12,698 bases of DNA from Ettlia oleoabundans (GCA_019693395.1 JAAMXP010000385.1:1-12698); one strand, 5' to 3'. Positions 1 to 9,700 are shown, counted from the stretch's first letter. Translations and numbers: made by a program. Notes: generated by a model from the letters alone, not told the origin.

Positions 1-1
1 G

Positions 2-19
2 GGTGGTGGTGGTGGTGGT
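2..19 (+). repeat. GGT trinucleotide repeat at the left edge
   Basis: Six GGT units open the window, within upstream or intronic sequence of the CmcI-like gene. No coding role is visible. Confidence 0.85.
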
Positions 20-106
20 GGGGCGGCTTCTCCTCTGCATACTTAGGCACCACGGTGTTCCCCTGGCTGTGTGCTCGATGCCTATGATGCCTGTGCCTGG
101 GCTGTT

Positions 107-142
107 GCCACAAGCTAAGAAATTGCCACAAGCTAAGAAATT
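107..142 (+). repeat. 18-bp tandem duplication upstream of the first visible exon
   Basis: GCCACAAGCTAAGAAATT occurs twice without change, at 107-124 and 125-142. It ends 23 bases before the exon start at 166, in the presumed intron. An in-frame TAA at 142-144 shows the reading frame is closed there. Confidence 0.9.
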
Positions 143-165
143 AAGCCTGTGTCTATGCGATGCAG

Positions 166-1649
166 AATCCCTTTGATGCCTTGTCCATCAATGATATTAT
201 TTACACTAGCAAGCCAGACCTCATTGTCGAGGCGGGCACGGGTGCGGCCAGCGCCAGTCTGAGTTGCCGCACTGTATTGCTTATTAACACAAACAATCAA
301 TGCGTGATGTGTTCGAAGCGCTCACAGAGTTCTGGCCCCACAATTCACTAGCGCGGCCGCCGCCACCCGCACTCCCCTCCCTGCGCACGCGTGCGTGCAC
401 ACACAATGGTACACCATGCCAACATGCCAGCTCATAGCAACACGCAGGTCGACAGCCACCCACTCCAACCCCAACCAACCCCAACCTTCCAGGCTTGCCC
501 CGTCCCGCCGTTGTGCTGCAGCCAATGGCGGCAGTGCGCTGATGTGGGCTTCAATGCTTCACTTGTTGGGGCGAGGCGGCCGGGTGGTCACCATTGACCC
601 CAACAGGCCAGACCAAATAGATTGGGCTGAACAGCGGGTGCGCGGCATGCCCCGCCACCTACCCACCCACATGCATGTGGAACTGCACAACGCGACACCG
701 CCCCACCATAGACGAATCAGCTATTTCCACATCAAACAATCCCAAGCTGTCATTCGTCAATAAACAAATGGTACTGCAAGCTGCAATGTTGACTTGATTG
801 TGGATGAACTCTTGCTTGCTCATGCCCCTGCAGGAGAACCCGCTGGACAGCCCGCTGTGGCAGCAGTACGTCACTTTCTTGCAGGGCAGCTCCATCGACC
901 CCGACATCGTTACCAAGGTCAAGAAGATGGCAAGCCAGGCAAAAACGGTGGGTGCAACTGCCCTGCCCAGCTGCTGCCGCTGGGAAAGGGAGGCCCGCCT
1001 GGCCACCTGCACAGCGCCTTGCGATGCACCGGCAGGGCAGCAGTGGCAGAGCGGTCATTGTCGGAAAAAGCCTTCCCTCCAGTCGTCCGCAATAAACTTT
1101 GCTTGTGTTTGGTTCAACACTTCCACACTGTGGGCAGGACTGAGGGTTGCGCAGGAGTTGCTGCTGCTGTTGTTTGTGTGTGGGTGTGCTGCAGGTGTTG
1201 GTACTCCTGGACAGCAACCACGAGGAGGGGCATGTGGTTGAGGAGGCGGCGCTCATGTGCCCGCTGGCGTCGGTGGGCAGCTACTGCGTCATTCAGGTGG
1301 GTGCCTGCCTCCCACCTCCAGCCCATCCATGCTTACCAGCCGCACACCCTTGCTCTGGCTGGCAGGCAGGCAGGCAGGCAGGCAAGGGTTGCACAAGTAC
1401 CTGGTGTGCAACTGCCCAGTGTTCAAGCTGCACACAGGGTTGCGGGTCAAAGCATGGGTCAGCCATGAATGAGAGGCATGTTGTGCATGGATGCGCGTCC
1501 AGGACACCAAGATGGGCCGATTCAACTGGGATGGTCCCATGAACGCCCTGAGGACCTTCCTGGCTGAGCACCCCGAGTTTGAGAGCGATAGATCTCGGGA
1601 GCTACTGTATACAGACCACCCATACGGATACCTCAAGCGCACATGGTGA
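166..1649 (+). CDS. CmcI / rhamnosyl O-methyltransferase-family protein, 5'-partial
   Basis: Five exons: 166-241, 522-637, 834-947, 1195-1296 and 1503-1649 (stop TGA). All junctions are GT-AG and phase-consistent, giving about 184 visible residues. The family (cephalosporin hydroxylase CmcI / rhamnosyl O-methyltransferase) has a SAM-binding Rossmann fold and binds a metal. Seen in order: NPFDALSINDII, KPDLIVEAGT joined across intron 1 to ANGGSALMWASML (SAM-binding glycine loop), GRVVTIDPN, YVTFLQGSSIDPDIV, VLVLLDSNHEEGHVVEE (metal-site Asp and His region), SVGSYCVIQDTK, and a C-terminal block with FLAEHPEFESDRSREL and HPYGYLKRTW. The family usually has a further N-terminal segment. An in-frame stop at 142-144 and an acceptor at 161-165 suggest that earlier exons lie outside the window. 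An ATG at 160 in the same frame is a less likely start. Glutamine precedes the second metal-site Asp, where bacterial CmcI has Glu. The family is clear; substrate and compartment are unknown, and nothing nearby suggests antibiotic synthesis. Confidence 0.85.
1361..1384 (+). repeat. GGCA tetranucleotide repeat in an intron
   Basis: Six perfect GGCA units in the last intron (1297-1502) of the CmcI-like gene. Confidence 0.9.
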
Positions 1650-1727
1650 CGGGCAGCGCCCTTGTGGGCCCCCCCTGTGCTGCCAATGTGGCCTGCATTT
1701 GATGCTGTTCTGTCTGGGTGTTTCACC

Positions 1728-1732
1728 TGTAA
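1728..1732 (+). terminator. TGTAA polyadenylation signal of the CmcI-like gene
   Basis: TGTAA lies 79 bp past the stop codon of the methyltransferase-like gene. TGTAA is the usual polyadenylation signal in chlorophyte green algae. Position and strand fit; the actual cleavage site is not visible. Confidence 0.6.
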
Positions 1733-1820
1733 ACAAAATGTCCCAAGTTCGCACCCTGCATGCGCTGCCTGTCACCAAGCACGTTCAAGCCAGGTGGGTC
1801 ACTCCTAACTGCTACAACCA

Positions 1821-1825
1821 TTACA
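1821..1825 (-). terminator. TGTAA polyadenylation signal of the glutamine-rich gene
   Basis: TTACA on the plus strand reads TGTAA on the minus strand, 120 bp downstream of the stop at 1945. It supports the call that the minus-strand open frame above it is a real transcribed gene. Confidence 0.55.
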
Positions 1826-1944
1826 GGGTTCAAAAACCAAACACTGGATGTGTGGTACAGTGAAGACAGGTGTCTTGCTCAGGTAGATATCGCAGGGCGG
1901 GTGGGAGGATGGGGCCCGGTTCAGCCTCCCACCTCAAACCCCGC

Positions 1945-3036
1945 CTAGCTCCGTAACCGCCGAGGCCGCTCTGCCCTCTGTTGCTGCCCCTGGTTACTGC
2001 CGCCCGCTGCTGCTGCCTCCAACCGCTGCCGCATGCGCAGCCGCTCCTCCCTGACCCGCACCACACGCACTCGGCACAGCCCCAGCAGATGCGACTGACC
2101 CACAGAGCTGCCTGCCGCTTCTTGTGCCGCTTGCGGGTCAGCTGCTGCTCCCTTCAACCATCGCACAAGTTTGGCTGGCACCAGCACAGGGCCCTGCACC
2201 ACCGCCTGAACGCTGTGCAGGCTGGGCAGCACCAAACCCTCCGGCGACACATATGCTTGCTGCACCTCACCCTGCACTGCCACTGCGCCAGGCTGATGTT
2301 GTTGCTTTCCGTTTGCAGTTGCTGCCGGCTTGGCTGGCACCCTTGCGGTAGCCAGCGGCTGCTCCATGCCAGCGGGAGGGCCCCAAGCTTGCCAGCCCTC
2401 CGGCAGCTGGAACCCCGCAGAGGTACGAGCCTTACGCCGTGCTGCCAGACCTAATGCGTCACCGTGGGACACAAAGGCGGCCCGTGAGTACAGGTTCTCT
2501 ACTGGCGGTTTGATAGCAGGTGGTACTGAGGAGCTCGTCGCCTTCCGCTGCTGATGCTGTTGCTGCTGCCGTGCGGCGACAGGCGGGGCAGAGCGTTTGG
2601 TGCCGCCTTTGCCTGCAATAGTGCAGCGGTAGCACGCTAATAGGTTCACCTGGCACGGAGGTCAAGTCAAGCACGACATGGTAGGCACTACATGGCATAA
2701 ATCCCGCCAGGAATCCGGGTTTGCGCTCTTGCAAAGAGAGAGCAGCCCCAGGGGAGGAGGCCCCATCGCGCTGCTGCACGACGCACCTGCGGCCGGCATA
2801 AGCTGTGGCTGCAGCGCGGGAAGCAGGTGCGCCCCGCTAGTTCGCTTCCTGCGCTTCTGGAAGTCTGGTGCAATGACTCGCATGTCCAGGGCCCCCGGGT
2901 CGGCAGCCACCAGGTCGAGGGGCAGCTGGTGCAGTTGACGCTCCTTGCTGCCCAGCCACCGCCGCGCAGCCTCAGCCTCCACCGGGCCAGCGGCGCCATC
3001 TAGTATCTCGTTGAATGACAAAGACTGGCAGGCCAT
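1945..3036 (-). CDS. unrecognised basic, glutamine-rich protein
   Basis: I do not recognise this protein. The supported model has two coding exons: 3036-2787 and 2612-1945 (stop TAG), joined by a 174-bp GT-AG intron (phase 1). It gives 305 residues from the ATG at 3036. Visible are a basic cluster KRRKR (residues about 61-65) that could be a nuclear localisation signal, a second cluster TKR, a glutamine run QQQQHQQ (about 99-105), a compact block with LYSRAAFVSHGDALGLAARR followed by KARTSAGFQLPEGW (about 124-157), and a basic C-terminal stretch rich in Arg and Gln. The frame stays open upstream to an acceptor at 3106-3110. An extra 5' exon is therefore possible, for example 3256-3152 (46-bp intron) or one starting at the well-contexted ATG at 3423. 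The gene is convergent with the CmcI-like gene and has TGTAA 120 bp past its stop. A nuclear protein is a guess from composition only. Confidence 0.55.
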
Positions 3037-3630
3037 GGAAGGCAGGCTGCTGGTGGGGCCTGGTGGACGCAAGGGCTCTCCGAAGGAACAGCTGAAGGAA
3101 CAGCTCTGCACGGCAGGCGAGGCGGGGCTGGGGCGGCAGAGCGGCACTCACTGGCGGCACCCACCCAGGATCTGACCAGCTGAGCGACTCCACAGCAGCA
3201 GTCAAACGCGGGTCAACAGGCAGCGTAAAGCACCCACCCCAATAATTGTCGCACAAAGCCCGTAGGCGATTGTTTAAAACAAGGAAATCCTAACGGAGAT
3301 GTGTGGAGATTTCGCAGAAGTGCGTCGACACGTCGTCGGCGACTCTTGAAGCTAGATTCATCAGATTCATAGGTGCCTCCCGGCCGCCCACCTGGCGCCC
3401 CGCACGGCACGGTGCACCGCCATGGCAATGCCACCTGCTGCCTGCTCTACCCTGGAGCGAGAGCTCTTGTATGAAGCTGTCGCATGTTCTTGAGTGTCAA
3501 CGGCCCATTGATGATTACACATAGTGGAGGCAGTGTAAGGTGCACCCTTGACATTCTCACCCAGCACTCCAACAGCCAAGCCCCCAGCACCCAGGGACCT
3601 TGTCTGCAAGCAGCACTCAAGCTCCGCAGC
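3037..3630. other. spacer: 5' region of the Gln-rich gene and 3' region of the CS-TPR gene
   Basis: This interval must hold the promoter and any upstream exon of the glutamine-rich gene, plus the 3' UTR of the CS-TPR gene. Candidate coding pieces on the minus strand are 3105-3037, which extends the gene's exon in frame, and 3256-3152, which is open but has no ATG and meets an in-frame stop upstream. The ATG at 3423 has a strong start context followed by a possible CAG/GTGGGC donor, but its splice partner is unclear. No RNA gene or repeat is seen. Confidence 0.4.
3515..3519 (-). terminator. TGTAA polyadenylation signal of the CS-TPR gene
   Basis: TTACA on the plus strand is TGTAA on the minus strand, 112 bp past the TAA stop at 3631-3633. 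It has the expected sequence and spacing for a green-algal mRNA end. Confidence 0.6.
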
Positions 3631-5824
3631 TTACGGCCCCGCTGCTGCCACCGACCTGCGACAGGCCTGCTTGAGCCGTTGAGCGGTCATCAGTACGGGG
3701 GGTGCAGGTTGTGGTTGCAAGCGTACCGCCTCATTCACATCCGCCAGCGCCGCTTGCAGCTGCTCCTGCTGCTCATACAGCGCCGCCCTTTCCAGCAGCA
3801 ACTGGATCAGCACCTGCTGCCCACCTTCCGCCTGCCTATGCTGCAAGTCCTCGTGTCCTGATAGAGCCAGCTGGATAGCCGCGCTGTACTCAGCAATGGC
3901 CTGCTTCAAGGCCCCCAGCTGCCCATGGCTGCGCCCCCTCAACGCGTGCATCCTTACGCCATCATGCACACCCATAGCGGGCACTGACGCACTTGCTGTC
4001 GCTGTCAGGCAGGCGTTGCTGACGTCCAGAGCTTGCGCATACTGCCCTGCCGCTACCAGCGCCTCAACCTTGCACAACAGCTCCTGTAGAGCCTGTGGGT
4101 TGCCAAGGGAGCCTGTTGCAGCCTGCTGCGCTTCCTCCACCACTTTGGCAGAGGTGGCGTCACCGGTCCTGGCCTCAGCGGTACTGGCCCTTTTCAGCTT
4201 CTGCCTCACAGCCCTCCTGCAGGTCAATCAGCAGGTCGGGCCCCAAGTCCCCCAGCAGCCCGTGGTTAGCGGTCATAGGACAAGCAAGGCTATAGGTGCC
4301 TGCTAAGCAGCTGATCCTCAGACAGCGTGTAGTCCAGTAATTGATTAGTAGCAGCGCGGCACACCTGAGGGCTGCCAGATCAGGCTGGCTGTTTGTGGGC
4401 CCATTGTTTGTGTTTGCCAGCGGCACAAATGTCAGGCTGGCTTGGAGTGCCTCCCACCGCAAATGGCCATCCGCCTTTGCCAGTTGCACCACCACCGCTT
4501 CCGCCCCTGGTGGCAGCCTGAAGCAAACGCTGCGCTCAACCTGCTCCTGTCTGCCCTGCTGCGCTGTGGGCAGAACGACATCACTGCCCGCTGCAGCAGA
4601 GCAGGCAGCATGTGCATGCTTGCCAACCCCATTGCTGCTACTGTTGGGCTGTGAGCCACAGGCTGGCAGCGCTAGAGCTCCTTTTACGTAGCAGGTGCAG
4701 CGCTCTGGCACCACGGTAGCCAGCAGGGGACGCACCAACAACCGGTAGGATGTTGTTTTGCTGCTCTTGCTTGTTTCCCCTCCTTTCCCTGCATTCACGT
4801 CAGTGCCGGGTTGGACAGCACCCACCACAACCAGAAGGTCAAGCGCGTTTCGTTGAAAGGTGCATGTAAGTGTTGCGCTGCCGCTGGCATTGCAGCTGCT
4901 GCCAAGCTCCATCTGCTGCACCGGCACCTCCACCATCACGGTGGTGCCTGCATCTGTCCATTGATAGCGCTGCAATGGGCGCAGAACAGGAGTTGCGCTG
5001 GCACCTGACCCGCCCTCCTCCTGGGCAGGCTGCGGCAGCAGACGTGGTGCCTGGTGGGCAGCAGCTATGCCACCCAACCGCCGCAGGTCAGGTCCTTCCG
5101 GCAGCTCCAGCTGCGCCTGAACCAGGTCAATGGCTCCCTGAGTCATGTGGTTGCCCACAAAGTTAGAGGTCGGCCCAACTTTCACTCGCTCATACCCAAG
5201 GTCAGCCTGCAGGAAGGAGGGGATGGCCATCGGGGGGGGGGTGGGTGGGTTGCACTGGTGCCGTAGTAAGACGGATGAGAAGAGCCTGGCTGCAACACAG
5301 CTCAAGCTATGCCCGATGCAATGCTACTGCAGCAACATTGCTGCAGTGCAGGGCTCCAGTAGTGGACAGGGGCAGCCTCATCGCCTCATGCTGGACAGCA
5401 GATGCGGGTGGCGCGTCCATGCTTCTCACCTGGCGCTGCCTGCCATCGGGCAGCTGGGTCAGGGGGTCGATACCCCTGCCCATGTTGACCTGCACCCAGA
5501 TGTATTGCACCTGTGGGTCAGCAATCTGGAGTACAACACCAGCACATTAGCGGGGTGGCCTGGCATGGCCGACCTCTCAGCAGCAGGGCGTTTGTCACCG
5601 CAGGCGATTGTGTTTCGTTCTGCGCGGCCCTTCACCTTTTCATATGGGCCTCCATGCGCATCCTTTGTCCATATCTGCTTTCGGCTGTGAGCCTCCCTGT
5701 CGCTCCTGAGCCGCGCCAGCTTCTGCTCCATGGGCTCCCCCACTGTCGAGTCTGCATATGACACAATCTCGGATCCGGAAAAAGGTGCCGCCAGTAGGCT
5801 AGGCAAAGAGGGCACCGTCGCCAT
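3631..5824 (-). CDS. CS (p23-like) domain and TPR protein, co-chaperone-like
   Basis: Four exons: 5824-5636, 5525-5430, 5206-4365 and 4216-3631 (stop TAA). All are GT-AG with matching phases (0, 0, 2), giving 570 residues. The ATG at 5824 sits in a strong context (GCCATGG) and is the first ATG in its frame. Residues 1-175 match no family I know; they include KQIWTKDAHGGPYEK, VQYIWVQVNMGRGIDPLTQL and LGYERVKVGPTSNFVGNHM. Residues about 176-348 carry the CS strand pattern: YQWTDAGTTVMVEVPV, ATLTCTFQRNALDLLVV, SYRLLVRPLLATVVPERC, then AVVVQLAKADGHLRWEAL. Two low-complexity inserts interrupt it. Residues about 416-550 look like three TPR helix pairs, for example HALRGRSHGQLGALKQAI and LLLERAALYEQQEQLQAA. 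CS plus TPR is typical of Hsp90/Hsp70 co-chaperones and axonemal dynein assembly factors. The order (CS before TPR) differs from SGT1, and the long N-terminus differs from DNAAF4. No signal peptide or membrane segment; probably cytosolic. Confidence 0.78.
5207..5429 (-). other. intron 2 of the CS-TPR gene, with a C-run before the acceptor
   Basis: The donor is GTGAGA after CAG and the acceptor is TCCTGCAG. Minus-strand cytosines at 5232-5241 (ten in a row, plus-strand G) lie 25-34 bases before the acceptor and form part of the polypyrimidine tract. Phase 0 on both sides joins GRQRQ to ADLGYER. Confidence 0.7.
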
Positions 5825-6794
5825 GGCGAGATGCCTTTTGATCTTCCGCTGGCTTCTTTGCCAAAACAAAGCTTGGAAGGGTCAGGACAAAATCAGCGCC
5901 GAGTCGAGTTATGGAAGCACTACTTGTGGCCCGGTCGCGCAAACAACTATGTACTTTCCAATGCCTGCGCCAGCAGTTCTACCACCCAGTGCAGCTGTTG
6001 TCCGTAGTTGAGTGGCACAATAAATGCGCACCCTTGTTAGCTACAAATGCCATTTACATTTTCCGTGACTTGCCAAACTTTGCAAAGTGCCAGAAGAATA
6101 AAATTAGGTCCTATAGATGGGGAGCTAGCTAGAGAGAGCGGCAGAAAAGAGACTTACTCTACAGGTGTGGCAGATGAGTCAACAAAAAACGTGGGCAAGC
6201 CCAAGCCTGAAAAGTGGGAGTGTGGGGCTGAGTGCATGGCTAGACGGCCCGGTAGGTGGCATGTCATGCAGGCACCCAACAACTGGGATCTAAAAAAGTG
6301 GGAGTAGCACTCGTGGACGAGTTGGGGACAACTACAAAAATATAGCCCTGCTGCAGCTGCCCGGAACATCAAAAATTCAAGGAGCAAGTTTGTAGGCTGG
6401 ATGGAGAGTTAAGGGCCTGGAGGGCAGCAGGGCTAAGGGGGCCGCGGAGGGCAAGAGAGAGGGAATGCAAAAACACCACTATAAAAACAGGAACGGTTGA
6501 CACAGTTGCACGCCGCTGTAGAAAACATGATGAGCAGAGCAGGAGGGTGTTTGAGCCTGCCTCACTGTCTGACTCGTCAGTAGTGGTACACAGGGAAAAT
6601 AAATGCCAACTACACAGCGGCAGCAGCTTTCCTCAGAACGCACTCGGGCGCGCCCTGTGGCAACGCCCAAAGAATATCACTTGTGCCGTCAGACCATTGT
6701 CAAAACTGGGGGAAGCTGCTGCGGCAGGCAGCTGTGCGCTGAGGGGAGCGACTGGGTCATGAACCACCCCACGCCATCCATGCAGGTCCCAACA
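5825..6794. other. intergenic spacer, no gene seen
   Basis: About 970 bp lie between the CS-TPR start codon and the beta-amylase stop codon. The stretch should hold the CS-TPR promoter and the beta-amylase 3' UTR. The short open frames here, on both strands, show no family motif or convincing splice structure. I see only a 12-bp direct repeat (AAAAGTGGGAGT at 6210-6221 and 6294-6305), a 14-bp palindrome-like site (6309-6322) and a few A-rich runs. No tRNA-like B-box was noticed. Confidence 0.5.
6054..6058 (-). terminator. possible TGTAA polyadenylation signal of beta-amylase
   Basis: This is the nearest TTACA (minus-strand TGTAA) downstream of the beta-amylase stop, about 740 bp away. That implies a long 3' UTR. 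Closer variants reading TGTAG on the minus strand (6330-6334, 6609-6613) could be used instead. Confidence 0.25.
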
Positions 6795-9700
6795 TCAGGG
6801 CGGGCAGGTCAGCCGCTGCAGGAAGGCGCCAAACGCGCCCCAGTTGTCAATCATCATGTCGCCCATGCGTAGAAAAGTTAACTTCTGCAGCAGCGACAGG
6901 TGGGAAGCAGTGGATGCCGGCACATCGACGACAACAACCAGGCCAGACCAAGCCAACAGAGCCAGCGGCAATAGCTGAGTAGCACAGACTAGCGGGGGCA
7001 ACTATGCACCTGGCCCACCCCCTAGCCATCTGCTCGAACTCCCTATGCCAGCGAAGAGCCCAAGCTCTGTTGCCTGCCTAACCCCAGCGCACCTCCAGCC
7101 GGCCAGCCATCACACTCTGTCCAAACGCGGAATCGCAGATCTTGTCAAACGCCCATTGGTCATATCGCTGCAGAGCATTCTCGCCGCTCATGGGCACACC
7201 CATACGTGCCGCAGTGCTCAGCACCTGCACCAAACAGCATATCAACAAGCCCATGATGGCTCAGCTCCAGCACTAGCCAGATATCCCAGCCAGTAGGATG
7301 TGCGCATCGACCAGATGGCCGGATTCCCAACCCGCCAAACACAGGATACATGGAATGCGCTACGCAGGCAGACTGGACGGACACGTCCAGCACCCGTCTG
7401 TCTATCCACCCACCTGGTTGAGCAGGCCCTCTGGCGAGCAGCGCCCCTCCAGTGGGTGCTCGCAGTCCCGCATCTCAACGCAGGTGAAGCTGGCACCCGC
7501 ACCATGCCGCTTGAGCATGTCAAAAATGGGCAGATAGCCGTTACGGTCCCGGGTGTTGTAGTAACCTGCCGTCAGCTCTGCGGCGTGTGAGCGGCTTTTG
7601 AACCACCTGCACCACGACACTGAGCACAATACTTGGAGCAGGCGAGTTCCGTGGACACTGCCTTCACAGCTGCATTGACCCAACGGCTGCATTGACACAA
7701 CGGCTGCATTGACACAACAACAAGCTATGCAGAGAAGACAAGCTGCGAACAGCTTCTGCAAGCGGCTGCAGCAGAACTCACCAGTGCACTCCTGCCAGCT
7801 TGATACCCAGCTGCACCGCAGGGCCAAACACGTACAGCATGCCGCCATCTGAGAGCTCACGCGCCTCCCGCATCACCCGCGGCCGACACCGCGCTGCCAG
7901 CACATGCCGCGCTGCCCCTAGCAGCAGGTCTGCATGCTGAATCAGCAGCCCGCTGTACCAGCTCAGGAAAAAGCGGCCGTACTCTGCAGCCGGGAGCACA
8001 GGCACGTGGGCGCACGGCAATCATGTGGGGACTGGGGAGCAGCAGAATGAGAGCATAAGTGATGATGGCTTGTGAGCCAGGCTTCCATAGTAATCGACCG
8101 GCCGGATGTGGCCAAGCATGCCAGGCTGCTCTCCCCCTGGTTCCTGTACTTACACACAACCTGTGACACTACCATCACTTGAACAAATGCACTTCATCAC
8201 GGGACGCCACGGCAGTCTGAAAGTCATGCCAGCTGGCTGCACCCGCACACTAATCAACCTAATGCTGCATGTGCAGGTTGCCAGGCAAGCCCACTAGCTG
8301 CCCCCTGTTGAGGACCTAATCATGTTTGTGCACCTGTGTCCCAGCTGCCGCCGTAACTGCGGAAGAAGCCTGTGTCCGAGCTCTGGCTGTTGTAGTTGCC
8401 AGAGTCATGGGGGCCGCCATGTCCCCACTCAGGGTGCCCCGCTGCAATGGCAGCCTCCTTCAGACTGGCAAGCATGTACCTGCGGAGAGAGTGCCAGCAC
8501 CCCACTTGGCAACAGATGAGAAAGGACGTGGACCTATGCAAGCATTTGACTGCGTGCTTGCAAATCCCCTTGCGAGCTGCTAGGAACCAAGATAACACTC
8601 CACAAAGGACCCAGCCAGCCAGGCACGTACCCACTGCATGTCTCAGCAACTGCAATGGAAGGCTCCTCTCACCGCTGCCCCCGCCCCCTGCTCACTTGTC
8701 ATAGCACTGGAACTGTCCAATGCCTGGGAAGCGCCAGCGCCCGTCACCCTCTGGGTAGGAAGGGTACCGCAGCTCGCCAGCAGGGCCCATGCCCACTGTC
8801 ACCTCGCTCACCACGCTGCCCAGCATGTCGCTGAACTCATCAGCAAAGGCTGCGATGAAGTCCGCCTGCGCCTGGATAGGCGTGCGCCCCTCCAGCACAG
8901 GCTGCATGTCGCAGCCCACCGACAGGCACTCGCGGTTGCGATAGCCCGAGGAGTCGGTGAAAAAGATGTCAGGGTCGCGCTCACCAGCTTCCAGCACCCA
9001 GCGTGGCAGGCTGATCCTACAGCAATCGCCCACATTGTTGCCGGCTGCACGCACACACATACAACGGTTGAACAGGTGCCGAAAAACCAACAACAGGCGG
9101 CCAGGCTCCTCAGGTCTTGTGCAATGAACTGATCAACCTGCTAAGCCCTGTGAATGCGCCTGCACGCTGTTCCAAGCAGCAAGCAGGAACTGGCAACCGC
9201 TTCGAAGCTGGGCAATACCTTCAGTGCAGCAGGCCCCTCAACCCGCTGCCAGCGGTGGTTCCGGGTCCATACGTTCAGTGGCAGGGCATCACTCTACACA
9301 ACCCCCCCCCCCCCCCGGGCACTTCGTTACAGCCGCACCTGCGTGAAAACTCATGACGGCCTGTACTTTGAGGCCCTTGGAGGCCACCTGATCAAACAGC
9401 TTGCGGTAGGCTGAGAAGTCATACTGGCGAGGGCCCGCGTGCTCCGCAATGCCCCACCACACGTCAATCATTACGCCGTCCACGCCCGCGCGCGATAGCA
9501 TCTCAAGCCCAACCTCCATGGCCTTTTCACGTATGAGCAGAGGCTGCGCTACGCCGCCGCGCTCTAAAAGCCACACCGTATCCAGCGGCAGCATGACGTA
9601 GACGGGCACACCGCGCACCGGCGCGGTGATTCGCTGGCGATGCCGCCTTTCTGGGGCTAGACGCACGTCACTCGCCTGGTAGATACGGCTCAGCATGCTG

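Noticed and set aside
794..1468. Plus-strand open frame of 224 codons across the CmcI-like gene
   Set aside because: It runs through two exons and two introns in a different frame, and its product has no family features. The spliced frame gives a full family match.
166..1649. Idea that gene 1 is part of an antibiotic (cephamycin) pathway
   Set aside because: No other beta-lactam biosynthesis gene is nearby, and the family name is historical. Only the methyltransferase fold is supported.
1981..2454. Plus-strand open frame opposite the Gln-rich gene
   Set aside because: Cys/His/Leu-rich mirror of a GC-biased minus-strand exon, with no motif and no signals of its own.
3631..5824. Naming the CS-TPR protein SGT1 or DNAAF4
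   Set aside because: Domain order excludes SGT1, which also has a C-terminal SGS domain not seen here. DNAAF4 has its CS domain at the start, whereas here about 175 residues precede it.
6309..6322. 14-bp palindrome-like site as a hairpin terminator or mobile-element end
   Set aside because: The 6-bp arms have a 2-base loop, too tight for a good hairpin. No partner repeat, target duplication or transposase is present.
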